The notes under the pieces were generated by a model that was not told the origin of the DNA, ran no database searches, and saw only the letters and a list, made by a program, of their open reading frames with translations. Both the position numbers and the translations under genes were made by a program. This document shows positions 54,304 through 63,739 of a stretch of DNA of 64,000 nt, in pieces; the first letter of the stretch is position 1; each line of letters starts with the position of its first letter. This DNA comes from Pedobacter polaris (GTDB lineage Bacteria > Bacteroidota > Bacteroidia > Sphingobacteriales > Sphingobacteriaceae). Location of the stretch: contig NZ_SWBR01000004.1 in the NCBI RefSeq assembly GCF_005116505.1, positions 124,001 through 188,000 on the forward strand, written 5' to 3'.

Positions 54304-54915
54304 ATGAGAAATGCTCCCTCTTTAAAACAAATTAAACGAATACCATATTTATTTTTAGCATTTATTTTGAGTATTGTGATTTTAATTGTCTGTGCTTGCA
54401 TCGGCTCAATCAATCAAACTGAAATATTAAATGTAAACACTAAAAACTTAAAAGCGAAAACTTATCGTAACATTGAAATTGAGGAAAACGAATTCCAAAC
54501 CGGTACTGAGGGAAGGTTATATTGGAAAGTGAAGAACATAAAAGAAGCCTTTTTAGTTATTGCTGCTGATAGAGATGGCACAACCAATATTTATGATTTA
54601 TTTTATTTGCTGATTTTGGATATTGCTTTATTCGTAATGATGTTTAAGATGAAAGAAGATACTGTTTTTTCGGACCAAGTAGGTATGGGCCTTAAGGCAA
54701 TAGCGTTTGCAGTTATATTATACCCAGGAATTATTTTGATAGCCTATCGTTTTTCAAGTGTATGTATAGAAGAACTTACAGCTGGAAAATTTACCGCACA
54801 GTTTAGGAGTTTAAACATTCCGAAATATTTAATTATTGGATATCTGATTTTTTTTATGATTCCATTCGTCAAAAAAGGAAAAAGTTTACAGCAAGAACAA
54901 GAGTTAACGATTTAA
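54304..54915 (+). CDS. DUF2975 family membrane protein
   Basis: A 203-residue protein with four hydrophobic segments (residues about 15-38, 99-117, 135-155 and 177-195) and a short soluble loop between the first two. Its pairing with a downstream Cro/CI-type regulator of about 70 residues is the usual context of DUF2975 genes. The function of the family is not known to me. The regulator gene begins 50 bases downstream, so both are probably read from the promoter at 54225-54257. Confidence 0.85.
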   Translation: MRNAPSLKQIKRIPYLFLAFILSIVILIVCACIGSINQTEILNVNTKNLKAKTYRNIEIEENEFQTGTEGRLYWKVKNIKEAFLVIAADRDGTTNIYDLFYLLILDIALFVMMFKMKEDTVFSDQVGMGLKAIAFAVILYPGIILIAYRFSSVCIEELTAGKFTAQFRSLNIPKYLIIGYLIFFMIPFVKKGKSLQQEQELTI

Positions 54916-54964
54916 AACTTCACTTTTGTCTTAATTCTCATATCTCACTACCCAATACTGACAA

Positions 54965-55177
54965 ATGCCAATTATAGTAAATCTTGATGTAATGCTAGCT
55001 AAACGCAAAATGTCACTAACTCAACTTAGTGAGCGGGTGGGGATTACCATGTCTAATTTATCCATTTTAAAAACTGGTAAGGCTAAAGCGGTTAGATTAG
55101 AAACGCTAGAGGCAATTTGTAGAGTTTTAGAATGCCAGCCTGGAGATATATTAGAATTTAGGGTATTCGCGATTTAA
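54965..55177 (+). CDS. Cro/CI-family helix-turn-helix regulator (YozG-like)
   Basis: A 70-residue single-domain DNA-binding protein. The helix-turn-helix is LTQLSERVGITMSNLSILKTGKAKAVRLETLEAICRVLECQPGDILEFR, with recognition helix around MSNLSILKTG. Small regulators of this type usually follow a DUF2975 gene, as here, and are thought to control that operon. The stop overlaps the end of the convergent GNAT gene by 4 bases. Confidence 0.92.
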   Translation: MPIIVNLDVMLAKRKMSLTQLSERVGITMSNLSILKTGKAKAVRLETLEAICRVLECQPGDILEFRVFAI

Positions 55178-55728
55178 TTGATGTGATAAACTAAATGTTC
55201 GTGAGTGTTTCCTAATAAATTTCTAGAACCCACTTTAGTGAACCCTATTTTTTCGTAAAGTCTTTTCGCATCTGGATTTGATACCAGTAAGCCCACTTTT
55301 TTAAACCCTAAATCTTTGGCATAATTAATAATTTCAAGAATTAAGTTTTTGCCAATTCCCTTCCCTTGATGCCTTGGGTCTACTGCCACAGTATCAATAT
55401 AAAACTCGCCACTTTCACTTTCTAGTTCCATTTCAAAGCCGCCTTTATGAAAATTCTTGCAGATGTAGTCGAAAAAAGGTTTACGTAGTCTTTCGATCTC
55501 ACCTCCATCGTAAGCATTTATAGCGCCAACCACTTTTTGATCTTGTTCGTCAACAAAAATATTGCTAAGACTATATTGATTTCCGGTTTGGGTAACAAAT
55601 CTTTTAAGCAGCGCAGTTGCGATTACCTTATCTTTGGTTGCGACGAATTTGTATGGTAAATCGCCCATGGCTAACATTATCAATTCTACAATGGCATCCG
55701 CATCATGTACTGTTGCTTTCCTTACCAT
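55174..55728 (-). CDS. GNAT family N-acetyltransferase
   Basis: A 184-residue acetyltransferase. The acetyl-CoA-binding motif A is visible as VDPRHQGKGIGKNLILEIINYAKDLGFKKVGLLVSNPDAKRLYEKIGF, with the pyrophosphate loop QGKGIG. The N-terminal substrate-binding half is divergent, so the substrate is not assigned. Its ATG overlaps the stop of the barrel-protein gene by one base, indicating coupling. Confidence 0.88.
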   Translation of the reverse strand: MVRKATVHDADAIVELIMLAMGDLPYKFVATKDKVIATALLKRFVTQTGNQYSLSNIFVDEQDQKVVGAINAYDGGEIERLRKPFFDYICKNFHKGGFEMELESESGEFYIDTVAVDPRHQGKGIGKNLILEIINYAKDLGFKKVGLLVSNPDAKRLYEKIGFTKVGSRNLLGNTHEHLVYHIN

Positions 55729-56318
55729 TAAAAGTGCATTTTTACTCCATAGCCTAATCTAAATATTCTATAAAATGGAGTACTTGTTCTATTTTGAAAC
55801 CAACTTAAGGCATAAAGATCATTTGTATTTGCCTCTGCATATAAGCTTAGGGCTTTAATTTTTGCATCAGGCCTACTTAAAACTTTTACTTCTGTACTAG
55901 CGCCTAAATGGACCCGTAATGCTGATGACCAAAAATAATATCCTTCCCTATATTTTGGTTTTTCAAACTTAAAATCAAAGTTTTGGCCTAAAGTATAGGA
56001 TGGAAAAAATACAGGGTTAAATGGCTCAATAATAAATTTATCCCCAATAGGTATTTTAAAAGGTCTATAATGAAATTTTACAGCAATTATAGTTAATTCG
56101 CCACCTAAATCTTCTGGTACATAACCAACATGTAAACTAAGTCCTGCCTTTTCGTTAAATAGATCATAACCTGCCCCTACACTTAAAAATCCAATACTTC
56201 CAGCATATTGTAAATTGACTTGGTCGGGTTCGAGCTTTTTCCAAAATTTGCTTTGAGCAAAGGTTGTGTTGCTTAATAATAAAGCGAATAGGACACTAAA
56301 AGTTAATTTCTTGAGCAT
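55728..56318 (-). CDS. outer-membrane beta-barrel-like protein, 196 residues
   Basis: A signal peptide (MLKKLTFSVLFALLLSNTTFAQ) is followed by alternating polar/hydrophobic strands (LQYAGSIGFLSVGAGYDLF, LSLHVGYVPE, ALSLYAEANTNDLYALSW) ending in FRLGYGVKMHF with a terminal Phe, the mark of outer-membrane barrels. About eight strands fit. The ATG at 56318 is chosen over one four codons upstream because it starts the signal peptide; it lies inside the 3' end of the metallophosphoesterase gene, a 23-base overlap. Confidence 0.75.
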   Translation of the reverse strand: MLKKLTFSVLFALLLSNTTFAQSKFWKKLEPDQVNLQYAGSIGFLSVGAGYDLFNEKAGLSLHVGYVPEDLGGELTIIAVKFHYRPFKIPIGDKFIIEPFNPVFFPSYTLGQNFDFKFEKPKYREGYYFWSSALRVHLGASTEVKVLSRPDAKIKALSLYAEANTNDLYALSWFQNRTSTPFYRIFRLGYGVKMHF

Positions 56319-57099
56319 TAATTTGTCCATTAGTAATTTCTATGATAGTATAAGCACGCTTAACAATTGCATTTGTAACAATAAAAGGCACACCAGTATT
56401 TCCATTTTGATAATAAGTGGCAAGTTTGGCATGTCTGTGAGAATGCAGTGAGGCAATTAATCCTGGTGTTTGATTAAATAAAGTTTGATAGGGCTGTCTC
56501 AAGTCTGGATCAAAATCATCATCAATAGGCGGTACATGAGAAACTGCCACTAGACTTGTAATTCCATTGCCTAGGGTAAGATTGCTTTTTAACCAACCGA
56601 CATTGGGGGTAGATTTATCAAAATTGTATTCCCTGCCATTTGTATCATGGCAAACAAATTTTACAGGTCCGAAGTTGAAGGTGAAATTCAAGGCGCCAAA
56701 CATTCGCTCGTAAACTGCTCTTCCATTTGCCACTAAATCATGATTGCCAATTACGCTGATAAAAGGGACATCTAGTCTTTTATAAATATCATATATTCCT
56801 TCAAATTCGGCTAGGAGACCAAAATCAGAAATATCTCCATCCAAGATCACAAAGTCGATGTCATTTCTTGCATTCACTTCATCAACAAATAATGCTGTTT
56901 CTGCATAACTCCGTTGTGTATCTCCAGAGAAAGCAATTCTTATTGTATTTGATGCAGTTTTTTGGTTTAGTAATGCAATTTGCGTTGCATTTACATTAGA
57001 AGGTGACTTTCTATTAAAAACCTGATTTGGGCTGTATTCATCAGAGTTACAACCAAAGCCTAGCAAAATGATTATGGTATATAGTATAATTTTTTTCAT
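56296..57099 (-). CDS. calcineurin-type metallophosphoesterase, lipoprotein
   Basis: A 267-residue phosphoesterase with a lipobox (LLGFGC, Cys17). Metal ligands follow the family order: FSGDTQ (in place of DxH), VILDGDISD (Asp), ISVIGNHDLV (GNHD) and later VSHVPP and SLHSHRHA. The first motif reads SGDTQ rather than DxHG, so the first metal site is unusual. It is the first gene of a minus-strand unit with the barrel protein and GNAT genes, which overlap one another. Confidence 0.85.
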   Translation of the reverse strand: MKKIILYTIIILLGFGCNSDEYSPNQVFNRKSPSNVNATQIALLNQKTASNTIRIAFSGDTQRSYAETALFVDEVNARNDIDFVILDGDISDFGLLAEFEGIYDIYKRLDVPFISVIGNHDLVANGRAVYERMFGALNFTFNFGPVKFVCHDTNGREYNFDKSTPNVGWLKSNLTLGNGITSLVAVSHVPPIDDDFDPDLRQPYQTLFNQTPGLIASLHSHRHAKLATYYQNGNTGVPFIVTNAIVKRAYTIIEITNGQINAQEINF

Positions 57100-57399
57100 T
57101 GATAATTTTAAACAAAAATAGGGCTAAAAAGTTTAGTGAATGTTTTCAGTATGTCTTTTTAGCGATAGCAGCTTTAATTATTATAGCTTGAAAATTGATG
57201 GGCTACCAATCGTGATGCAGTCAAAAAAACCTACCCTTTAACGTCGGTATAGGCTCGGTATACCGTCGGTTCATCGTCGATATGGGCTTTTCGACGGTCG
57301 ATCGACACAGGTTTGACGGTGAAGCGACGGTGAAAAAGCAATGTTTTTATGCATATTTGAAAATATAGCGATACACACAAGATGTTACTCTGTCATATT
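57100..57399. repeat. intergenic region with a GC-rich cluster of CGTCGGT/ACCGTCG motifs
   Basis: Between 57235 and 57345 the sequence is far GC-richer than its surroundings and packed with CGTCGGT and CGACGGT units: at about 57242, 57267, 57293, 57315 and 57325. CGGTATACCG is a palindrome, and ACCGTCG faces CGACGGT over 23 bases. No gene or tRNA-like fold is visible. Confidence 0.6.
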
Positions 57400-58242
57400 T
57401 TACAATATATCAGCTAATTTGAAAGTATCCTTCAATCTAATTCCTTTATCTGTTTGCTGTAGGGTACAACATTCGTTAACTGGATCATGTTCTAGGTAAA
57501 GAATGTAATCGTTAGCTGCAGCTTCTTCTAAAAACTCTTTTTTCTCTTTTAGAGTTTGTAAGGGAAACATATCATAAGCCATTACATAAGGTAGGGGGAT
57601 GTGACCAACAGAAGGTAATAGATCTGCCATATAAACAATGGTTTTATCTTTGTATTGTAATTGAGGTAACATCATGGCATCGGTATGCCCAAACGCAAGG
57701 CGGATTTTTATGCCTTCATGAAAAACAACTCCATTTTGAGAAGGAATAAACCTCAGTTGACCGCTTTCTTGTATCGGAACAATGTTTTCTTTTAAGAACG
57801 ATGCTTTCTCTCTGGCATTAGGATTTATGGCCCAGTCCCAATGTTGTTGATTTGTCCAATATATTGCATTTTTAAACGCAGGGCGAAGTTTATCGCCATA
57901 CCTTTCAATAGATCCCCCGCAATGGTCGAAATGTAAGTGAGTTAGAAATACATCTGTTATGTCATCTCGGTTAAATCCAGCAGCAGCTAAAGATTTGTCT
58001 AGCGTATCATCTCCGTGCAAAAAGTAATGTCCTAAAAATTTCTCATCTTGCTTGTTGCCGATACCGTTATCTACCAAAATTAAACGGCTGCCATCTTCAA
58101 TTAATAAACACCGCATTGCCCAGGTACACATGTTATTAGCATCTGCAGGATTACTTTTTTGCCAAATAGATTTTGGTACAACGCCAAACATGGCGCCTCC
58201 GTCTAGTTTAAATAAGCCTGTGTTAATAGTATAGAGTTTCAT
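57400..58242 (-). CDS. metallo-beta-lactamase-fold hydrolase
   Basis: A 280-residue hydrolase with the zinc motif THLHFDHCGG (HxHxDH) near residue 112, a second His in AFGHTDAMM, an Asp in VYMADLLPSVGH and a C-terminal His in LEHDPV. The layout resembles N-acyl-homoserine-lactonase/YtnP-type members, but these features do not fix a substrate. No signal peptide. A 2 x 14-base tandem repeat lies directly upstream of the start. Confidence 0.9.
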   Translation of the reverse strand: MKLYTINTGLFKLDGGAMFGVVPKSIWQKSNPADANNMCTWAMRCLLIEDGSRLILVDNGIGNKQDEKFLGHYFLHGDDTLDKSLAAAGFNRDDITDVFLTHLHFDHCGGSIERYGDKLRPAFKNAIYWTNQQHWDWAINPNAREKASFLKENIVPIQESGQLRFIPSQNGVVFHEGIKIRLAFGHTDAMMLPQLQYKDKTIVYMADLLPSVGHIPLPYVMAYDMFPLQTLKEKKEFLEEAAANDYILYLEHDPVNECCTLQQTDKGIRLKDTFKLADIL

Positions 58243-58250
58243 AAGGATTT

Positions 58251-58278
58251 ACAATTTACGATTTACAATTTACGATTT
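58251..58278. repeat. 14-base tandem duplication
   Basis: ACAATTTACGATTT occurs twice in a row directly upstream of the MBL-fold gene's start codon (minus strand), within its likely leader. Confidence 0.85.
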
Positions 58279-58292
58279 TATAGTTAGACTAT

Positions 58293-58328
58293 AAAAAAAT
58301 TGGTTAACTGCTCATCACAATTAACCAA
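58293..58328 (-). terminator. terminator of lpdA
   Basis: TTGGTTAA (58300-58307) and TTAACCAA (58321-58328) form an 8-bp stem; on the minus strand it is followed by seven T. It lies 28 bases past the lpdA stop. Confidence 0.7.
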
Positions 58329-58355
58329 CTTTACAATTTCAACAATTAACCTTTT

Positions 58356-59744
58356 TTACAAATGTATCACCTCGCCGTAAGCATCAGCAGCAGCTTCCAT
58401 AATCGCCTCACTCATGGTTGGGTGAGGGTGTACAGATTTAATCATTTCATGACCAGTTGTTTCTAATTTACGAGCTACAACAATTTCTGCAATCATTTCA
58501 GTTACGTTAGCACCTATCATGTGGGCACCTAATAATTCTCCGTATTTAGCATCGAAAATTAATTTCACAAAACCATCTTTAGCTCCAGCAGCACTTGCTT
58601 TTCCTGAAGCTGAGAATGGGAATTTTCCGATTTTCAATTCATATCCAGCTGCTTTAGCTGCTTTTTCTGTATAACCAACTGATGCAATTTCTGGAGAGCA
58701 ATAAGTACATCCAGGAATGTTGTTGTAATCTAATGGTTCAACATGTTGACCAGCAATTTTTTCTACACAAATGATTCCTTCTGCAGATGCTACGTGAGCT
58801 AAAGATTGACCGCCAACAACATCGCCAATTGCATAAAAACCTTTTACGCTGGTATTGTAAAATTCATCAACAACAATTTTGCCTTTTTCAGTTTTTATTC
58901 CAGTTTCTTCTAAACCAATATTTTCTATGTTTGCAACAACACCAGCAGCCGAAAGTACAATATCGCACTCAATAGTCTGCATGCCAGTAGCTGTTTTTAC
59001 TTGAACTTTACATCCAGCACCGCTCGTATCAACAGATTCTACGCTAGCAGAAGTCATGATATCGATGCCAGTTTTCTTTAAGCTACGTAACAATTGTTTA
59101 GAAACATCTTCATCCTCTACAGGAACAACATTTTCCATAAACTCAACTATGGTAACTTTAGTTCCCATTGTAGCATAGAAATAAGCGAATTCTACACCAA
59201 TTGCTCCAGAACCTACAACAACCATAGATTTTGGTTGTTCAGGTAAAACCATAGCTTGGCGATAACCGATTACTTTTTTACCATCTTGTTTTAAGTTAGG
59301 TAACTCTCTAGAGCGAGCACCTGTAGCGATTACTATATTTTTTGCACCTAATTCTTGCTTAGTTCCATCAGTGGCTAAAATTTCTACCTTGTTACCTGCT
59401 TTTACTTTAGCAGTGCCCATGATTACGTCAATTTTATTCTTTTTCATTAAAAATTGAACGCCTTTGCTCATACCATCAGCAACACCACGACTACGTTTAA
59501 CTACAGCAGCAAAATCTGCAGATGCCTCAGGAGCATTAATACCATAATCTGCTGCATGATTAATGTATTCGAAAACTTGTGCACTTTTTAATAGGGCTTT
59601 AGTAGGGATACATCCCCAATTCAGGCAAATGCCACCTAAAGATTCGCGTTCTATAATTGCAGTTTTTAAACCCAATTGAGAAGCTCTTATTGCAGTTACA
59701 TATCCACCAGGACCGCTGCCTATTACAATTAAATCGTAGTTCAT
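58356..59744 (-). CDS. lpdA: dihydrolipoyl dehydrogenase (E3)
   Basis: A 462-residue FAD enzyme shared by pyruvate, 2-oxoglutarate and other complexes. It has the FAD-binding GSGPGGYVTAIRASQLG, the redox disulfide GGICLNWGCIPTK, the NAD-binding GSGAIGVEFAYFYATMG, and the C-terminal active-site HPHPTMSEAI with its His-Glu pair. Length and order are standard. No E1/E2 genes are adjacent. It has its own terminator, so is a single-gene unit. Confidence 0.97.
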   Translation of the reverse strand: MNYDLIVIGSGPGGYVTAIRASQLGLKTAIIERESLGGICLNWGCIPTKALLKSAQVFEYINHAADYGINAPEASADFAAVVKRSRGVADGMSKGVQFLMKKNKIDVIMGTAKVKAGNKVEILATDGTKQELGAKNIVIATGARSRELPNLKQDGKKVIGYRQAMVLPEQPKSMVVVGSGAIGVEFAYFYATMGTKVTIVEFMENVVPVEDEDVSKQLLRSLKKTGIDIMTSASVESVDTSGAGCKVQVKTATGMQTIECDIVLSAAGVVANIENIGLEETGIKTEKGKIVVDEFYNTSVKGFYAIGDVVGGQSLAHVASAEGIICVEKIAGQHVEPLDYNNIPGCTYCSPEIASVGYTEKAAKAAGYELKIGKFPFSASGKASAAGAKDGFVKLIFDAKYGELLGAHMIGANVTEMIAEIVVARKLETTGHEMIKSVHPHPTMSEAIMEAAADAYGEVIHL

Positions 59745-60165
59745 CTATTTGTTTTTTGTTTTTTCAGTAGTTTACATTGCTTTTCTTGTCATCAAGCTGC
59801 CATAGGCGGTTTAATTGTTAGCTGGAGCCTTAGATGATAAAGCTATTATAACTCGATGAGTATAATAATTAGCTTAACCATGTCGGGTTCATATCTTTTA
59901 GAAAAGGAAAATTAGCTTAATTACGATGTCAAAATTAAAAAAAATGTTGGTTAAAATAAGTTTAATGATTGCACATCATCTAGTTTTGACAAAAAGACTT
60001 TATTTAACTGTTGCGTTGAAGTTAATACGATTAAAAGCCATAATACAACAAGATGTTGATAAACTGATAGTTAGATAAATAACCCTTATGTTAAATGTTG
60101 ATAAGTTTCGATATAATTAATAATTATTTAACATTGGAAATTCACATCACACTAAAATAAATATT
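59745..60165. other. intergenic region upstream of the TonB-dependent receptor
   Basis: No gene on either strand. The lpdA promoter must lie near its left end and the receptor promoter at its right end. I see no repeat, riboswitch-like fold or RNA gene in it. Confidence 0.5.
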
Positions 60166-60173
60166 TACATTTG
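60166..60173 (+). promoter_or_regulatory. -7 box of the TonB-dependent receptor gene
   Basis: TACATTTG fits TAnnTTTG; the start site would be near 60180, leaving a leader of about 40 bases before the ATG at 60221. Confidence 0.5.
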
Positions 60174-60220
60174 CAGCGATATTTTAACATATCTTAACAA
60201 AACAAAACAAATTAATTAAA

Positions 60221-63200
60221 ATGAGTATGAATAAATCTTTACTATTAAAAATTGTAGTAATTGTTCTTGCCTTTGTTGGATTTATCTCTGCAGCTAATGC
60301 ACAGATCACTACATCGTCATTAACAGGTACCATCAGAGACTCGAAAGAGACCATGCCTGGTGCTAGTGTTAAAGCTACACACACGCCAACCGGAACGGTT
60401 TATGGCGTTATTACAAACGCTGATGGGCGTTACACAATCGGCAACATGCGTGTTGGTGGTCCTTACACTATCGAAGTGAGTTTTGTAGGTTATAAACCAC
60501 AAAAATTTGAAGATGTAACCTTAAAATTAGGTGAACCTTTTGTATTGAATGTAACTTTAGCTGACAATAGCTCTACTTTAGCTACAGTTAATATTACTAG
60601 CTCGGCCCCTAACTCAATCATGAACTCTAATAAGAGTGGTGCAAACACAGTGGTTAGCAGACAACAAATTCAAGCTTTGCCTACTATTTCTCGTAGTGTA
60701 AATGACATTACTCGTTTAACTCCACAAGCGAATGGTACAAGTGTTGGTGGTGGTAACTATCGTTCTAACAACTTCACAGTAGATGGTGCGAACTACAACA
60801 ATCAATTTGGTATTGGTGCAAATATTCCTGCAAATGGTTCGCCGATTTCTATCGATGCATTGGAGCAGATCTCTATCAACATAACACCTTATGATGTTCG
60901 TCAAACAGGTTTTACCGGTGCTGCAGTAAATGCAGTAACTCGTTCAGGTACCAACAAATTCTTTGGAAATATTTTTTACACCATGCGTGGTGATGACCAA
61001 CAAGGTCGTAAAATTGGAGATGTTACACTTCAAAATTTACAAAAACTAGATGAGAAAAACTACGGTGCTAGTTTAGGTGGTCCAATCATTAAGGATAAAT
61101 TATTCTTTTTTGTAAATGCTGAATTCAAATTAACCAAATCACCTGGTTCTAACAGAATTGCTTCTACAGCTTCACTTCCATTTGTTGGTTCTCCTAGTTT
61201 CGTTGCGCGTGCTAGTGATGTATTTCTAAATCAAGTTAAATCCTATCTGATAAGTACTTACGGCTATGATCCTGGAACCTACCAAAATTATGAGAATGTA
61301 AGTAATAACGATAAATTATTCGCTCGTTTAGACTGGAACATTTCAAAAGACCATCGCTTTAGTATCCGTTACAATCAGGTAGAAAGCCAAAATCCTAGCC
61401 CAGCAAGTACTTCAACTTCAGGCTCTTCTATTGGTACAGCTCCATTTACTTATTTAAATACAAGATCGGGTACAAATAAAGAAGCTGGTCTTCCTTTTTC
61501 TAACTCAAATTATTATCAAGCCCAAAATTTATACTCTGCAACTGCAGAGTTGAACTCTTCTTTTGGTAGTAAATTCACGAACACTTTACGTGCAGCTTAC
61601 TCACACCAAAATGACCCTCGTACTTCTGATAGTTCACCATTTCCAATGGTTGATATTATGGATGGTACAGGTGGTACTACTAGCCTTGGTAATGTATTAA
61701 CTACTTTTGGTTACGAAGCCTTTACATATGGTAATTTAAGAGATGTAACTACTTATACGTATAGTGATGATTTCGGTATGGCTTTAGGCAAGCATAATAT
61801 TACTTTAGGTTTACAAGCAGAATTTAGTACCACTAAAAATGGTTTCCAACGTTTTGGTACAGGTTTTTATACTTTTAGAACATGGGCTGATTTTGTAAAT
61901 GGTGCTAGACCAGCTCAATATACTGTAACTTATCCTTTAACTCCAGACGGATCACAGGCATTTCCTAGTTTTAAATTCGCTCAATACTCAGCTTATATCC
62001 AAGATGAGTTTACAGTTTCAGACCGTTTAAAATTAACTGCTGGTTTAAGAGCTGAAAGAGCTTCTTATCCAGGTGTTGATGAAATCAGAACACATCCATT
62101 GGTTGCTGCTTTAACATTTGCTAAAGGGGAAAAAGTTAATACAGGTACACTGCCTAAAAATAGAATTTTATATTCTCCACGTTTTGGTTTCAACTGGGAT
62201 GTAAATGGAGATCGTTCTTTACAGGTGAGAGGTGGTACAGGTATATTTACAGGTAGGGTTCCATTTGTATGGTTGGTAGCTCAATCTGGTGATGCTGGTT
62301 TATTGCAGTATACTCAAACATATTCTGGAGCAAACACACCATTCTTTAAACCAAGTATCGCACCTAACTTAACTACTCCTGCACCTCCTGCTGGAACTTC
62401 GATTCCAAATCCGATCAGTGCAATGTCTCCAGATTTAAGATTTCCTCAGACTTGGAAATCAAGCTTAGCTGTTGATGCTAAATTGCCATGGGGTATTATT
62501 GGTACAATTGAAGGTGTATATGGTAAAGATTTATATGCTGCAGTTGCAAAGAATGTGAATTTAATTGATCCAAATATTGTGGTTACTGGTTACGCAGATA
62601 CTAGACCATTTTATCCATCAGCTAGTGCTGCCAAATACATTAACCCATCTTTTAATACAATTGTAATGAGTAATGCAAAAGGTGGTTACAATTGGATGAT
62701 AACTGGCCAATTAAGTAAACAATTTAATCAAGGTTTAGGCTTGATGGTTGCTTATACCAAATCAGATCAGCGTAACTACGGTGATGGAGCAGGTGATCAG
62801 TTATTAAACTTATGGTCAATACCTCCAACTTCAAACAATCCGAATATACCTTCATTAAGCTATTCGCAGAATTTAAATCCTGATCGCGTTATTGCTTCTG
62901 TATCTTACAGAAAAGAATATTTCAAAAACTTGGCAACTTCAATCTCGTTGTTCTATGAAGGCTCTCAACAAGGTAGATTCTCGTATGTTTATTCTGGAGA
63001 TTTTAACCGTGACGGACAATCAGGTAACGATTTATTGTATGTGCCAAAGGATGCATCTGAGATTACATTTAGTGGTAACGTAGTTATTCCTGCTACTTCA
63101 TCTTCTCCTGCTGTAACTTATACACCACAACAGCAAAGTGATTTATTCTTTGCATACGTTGAGCAAGACGACTATTTAAAAACACGTAAAGGTCAATATG

Positions 63201-63550
63201 CTGAACGTAATGGTGCTAAATCTCCATGGAGAAATCAAGTAGATTTTAGATTGACCCAAGAGATTTTCAAAAATGTTGGTGCTACTAAAAATACAATTCA
63301 GTTTACAATGGATATCTTTAATGTAGGTAACATGTTGAATAAAGATTGGGGTGCATTTAATTTTGTGAATAGCTCACAAATTTTAGTTCCTCAAAATGTT
63401 ACTGGGACTACTCCAATTAGCGCTACAACCAAACCAACATTCAGATTGGCTACTGCTAATGGTGATATATTGAGAGAAACTTTTGGGACTACTCAAACTA
63501 TCTCATCTACATTCTACATGCAGTTTGGATTACGTTATAACTTTAATTAA
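60221..63550 (+). CDS. Oar-like TonB-dependent receptor
   Basis: A 1109-residue outer-membrane protein. A signal peptide (ending SAANAQ) is followed by a carboxypeptidase-regulatory-like domain (SSLTGTIRDSKETMPGASVKATHTPTGTVYGVITNADGRYTIGNMRVGGPYTIEVSFVGY, residues about 29-110), a plug domain (to about 250) and a long 22-strand-type barrel ending QFGLRYNFN with terminal aromatic. It is of the OmpA-related Oar kind, without a SusD partner downstream, so a polysaccharide role is not indicated. A strong terminator follows. Confidence 0.9.
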   Translation: MSMNKSLLLKIVVIVLAFVGFISAANAQITTSSLTGTIRDSKETMPGASVKATHTPTGTVYGVITNADGRYTIGNMRVGGPYTIEVSFVGYKPQKFEDVTLKLGEPFVLNVTLADNSSTLATVNITSSAPNSIMNSNKSGANTVVSRQQIQALPTISRSVNDITRLTPQANGTSVGGGNYRSNNFTVDGANYNNQFGIGANIPANGSPISIDALEQISINITPYDVRQTGFTGAAVNAVTRSGTNKFFGNIFYTMRGDDQQGRKIGDVTLQNLQKLDEKNYGASLGGPIIKDKLFFFVNAEFKLTKSPGSNRIASTASLPFVGSPSFVARASDVFLNQVKSYLISTYGYDPGTYQNYENVSNNDKLFARLDWNISKDHRFSIRYNQVESQNPSPASTSTSGSSIGTAPFTYLNTRSGTNKEAGLPFSNSNYYQAQNLYSATAELNSSFGSKFTNTLRAAYSHQNDPRTSDSSPFPMVDIMDGTGGTTSLGNVLTTFGYEAFTYGNLRDVTTYTYSDDFGMALGKHNITLGLQAEFSTTKNGFQRFGTGFYTFRTWADFVNGARPAQYTVTYPLTPDGSQAFPSFKFAQYSAYIQDEFTVSDRLKLTAGLRAERASYPGVDEIRTHPLVAALTFAKGEKVNTGTLPKNRILYSPRFGFNWDVNGDRSLQVRGGTGIFTGRVPFVWLVAQSGDAGLLQYTQTYSGANTPFFKPSIAPNLTTPAPPAGTSIPNPISAMSPDLRFPQTWKSSLAVDAKLPWGIIGTIEGVYGKDLYAAVAKNVNLIDPNIVVTGYADTRPFYPSASAAKYINPSFNTIVMSNAKGGYNWMITGQLSKQFNQGLGLMVAYTKSDQRNYGDGAGDQLLNLWSIPPTSNNPNIPSLSYSQNLNPDRVIASVSYRKEYFKNLATSISLFYEGSQQGRFSYVYSGDFNRDGQSGNDLLYVPKDASEITFSGNVVIPATSSSPAVTYTPQQQSDLFFAYVEQDDYLKTRKGQYAERNGAKSPWRNQVDFRLTQEIFKNVGATKNTIQFTMDIFNVGNMLNKDWGAFNFVNSSQILVPQNVTGTTPISATTKPTFRLATANGDILRETFGTTQTISSTFYMQFGLRYNFN

Positions 63551-63572
63551 TAAATAATTAGTATACAGTTTT

Positions 63573-63606
63573 AAATCCTCCTAGGCTACTAGGGGGATTT
63601 TTTTTG
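63573..63606 (+). terminator. terminator of the Oar-like receptor gene
   Basis: AAATCCTCCT (63573-63582) pairs with AGGGGGATTT (63591-63600, one G-U) around an 8-base loop and is followed by a run of T. It lies 23 bases past the stop. Confidence 0.85.
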
Positions 63607-63739
63607 CATTATTGTTAATATAGAAAATAACCCTATCTGTCCTGAAAATGTACCTGTTCGTCCTTAAAATTTATATTTAATAAAAAATTTAAGGAATTTA
63701 ATAATAGATAAGAAATAATCAATTTAAACTTAACCTATT

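Noticed and set aside
57235..57345. CRISPR array or tRNA-like element
   Set aside because: Repeat units are short and irregularly spaced, spacers are not uniform, and no cas genes are near. No cloverleaf fits.
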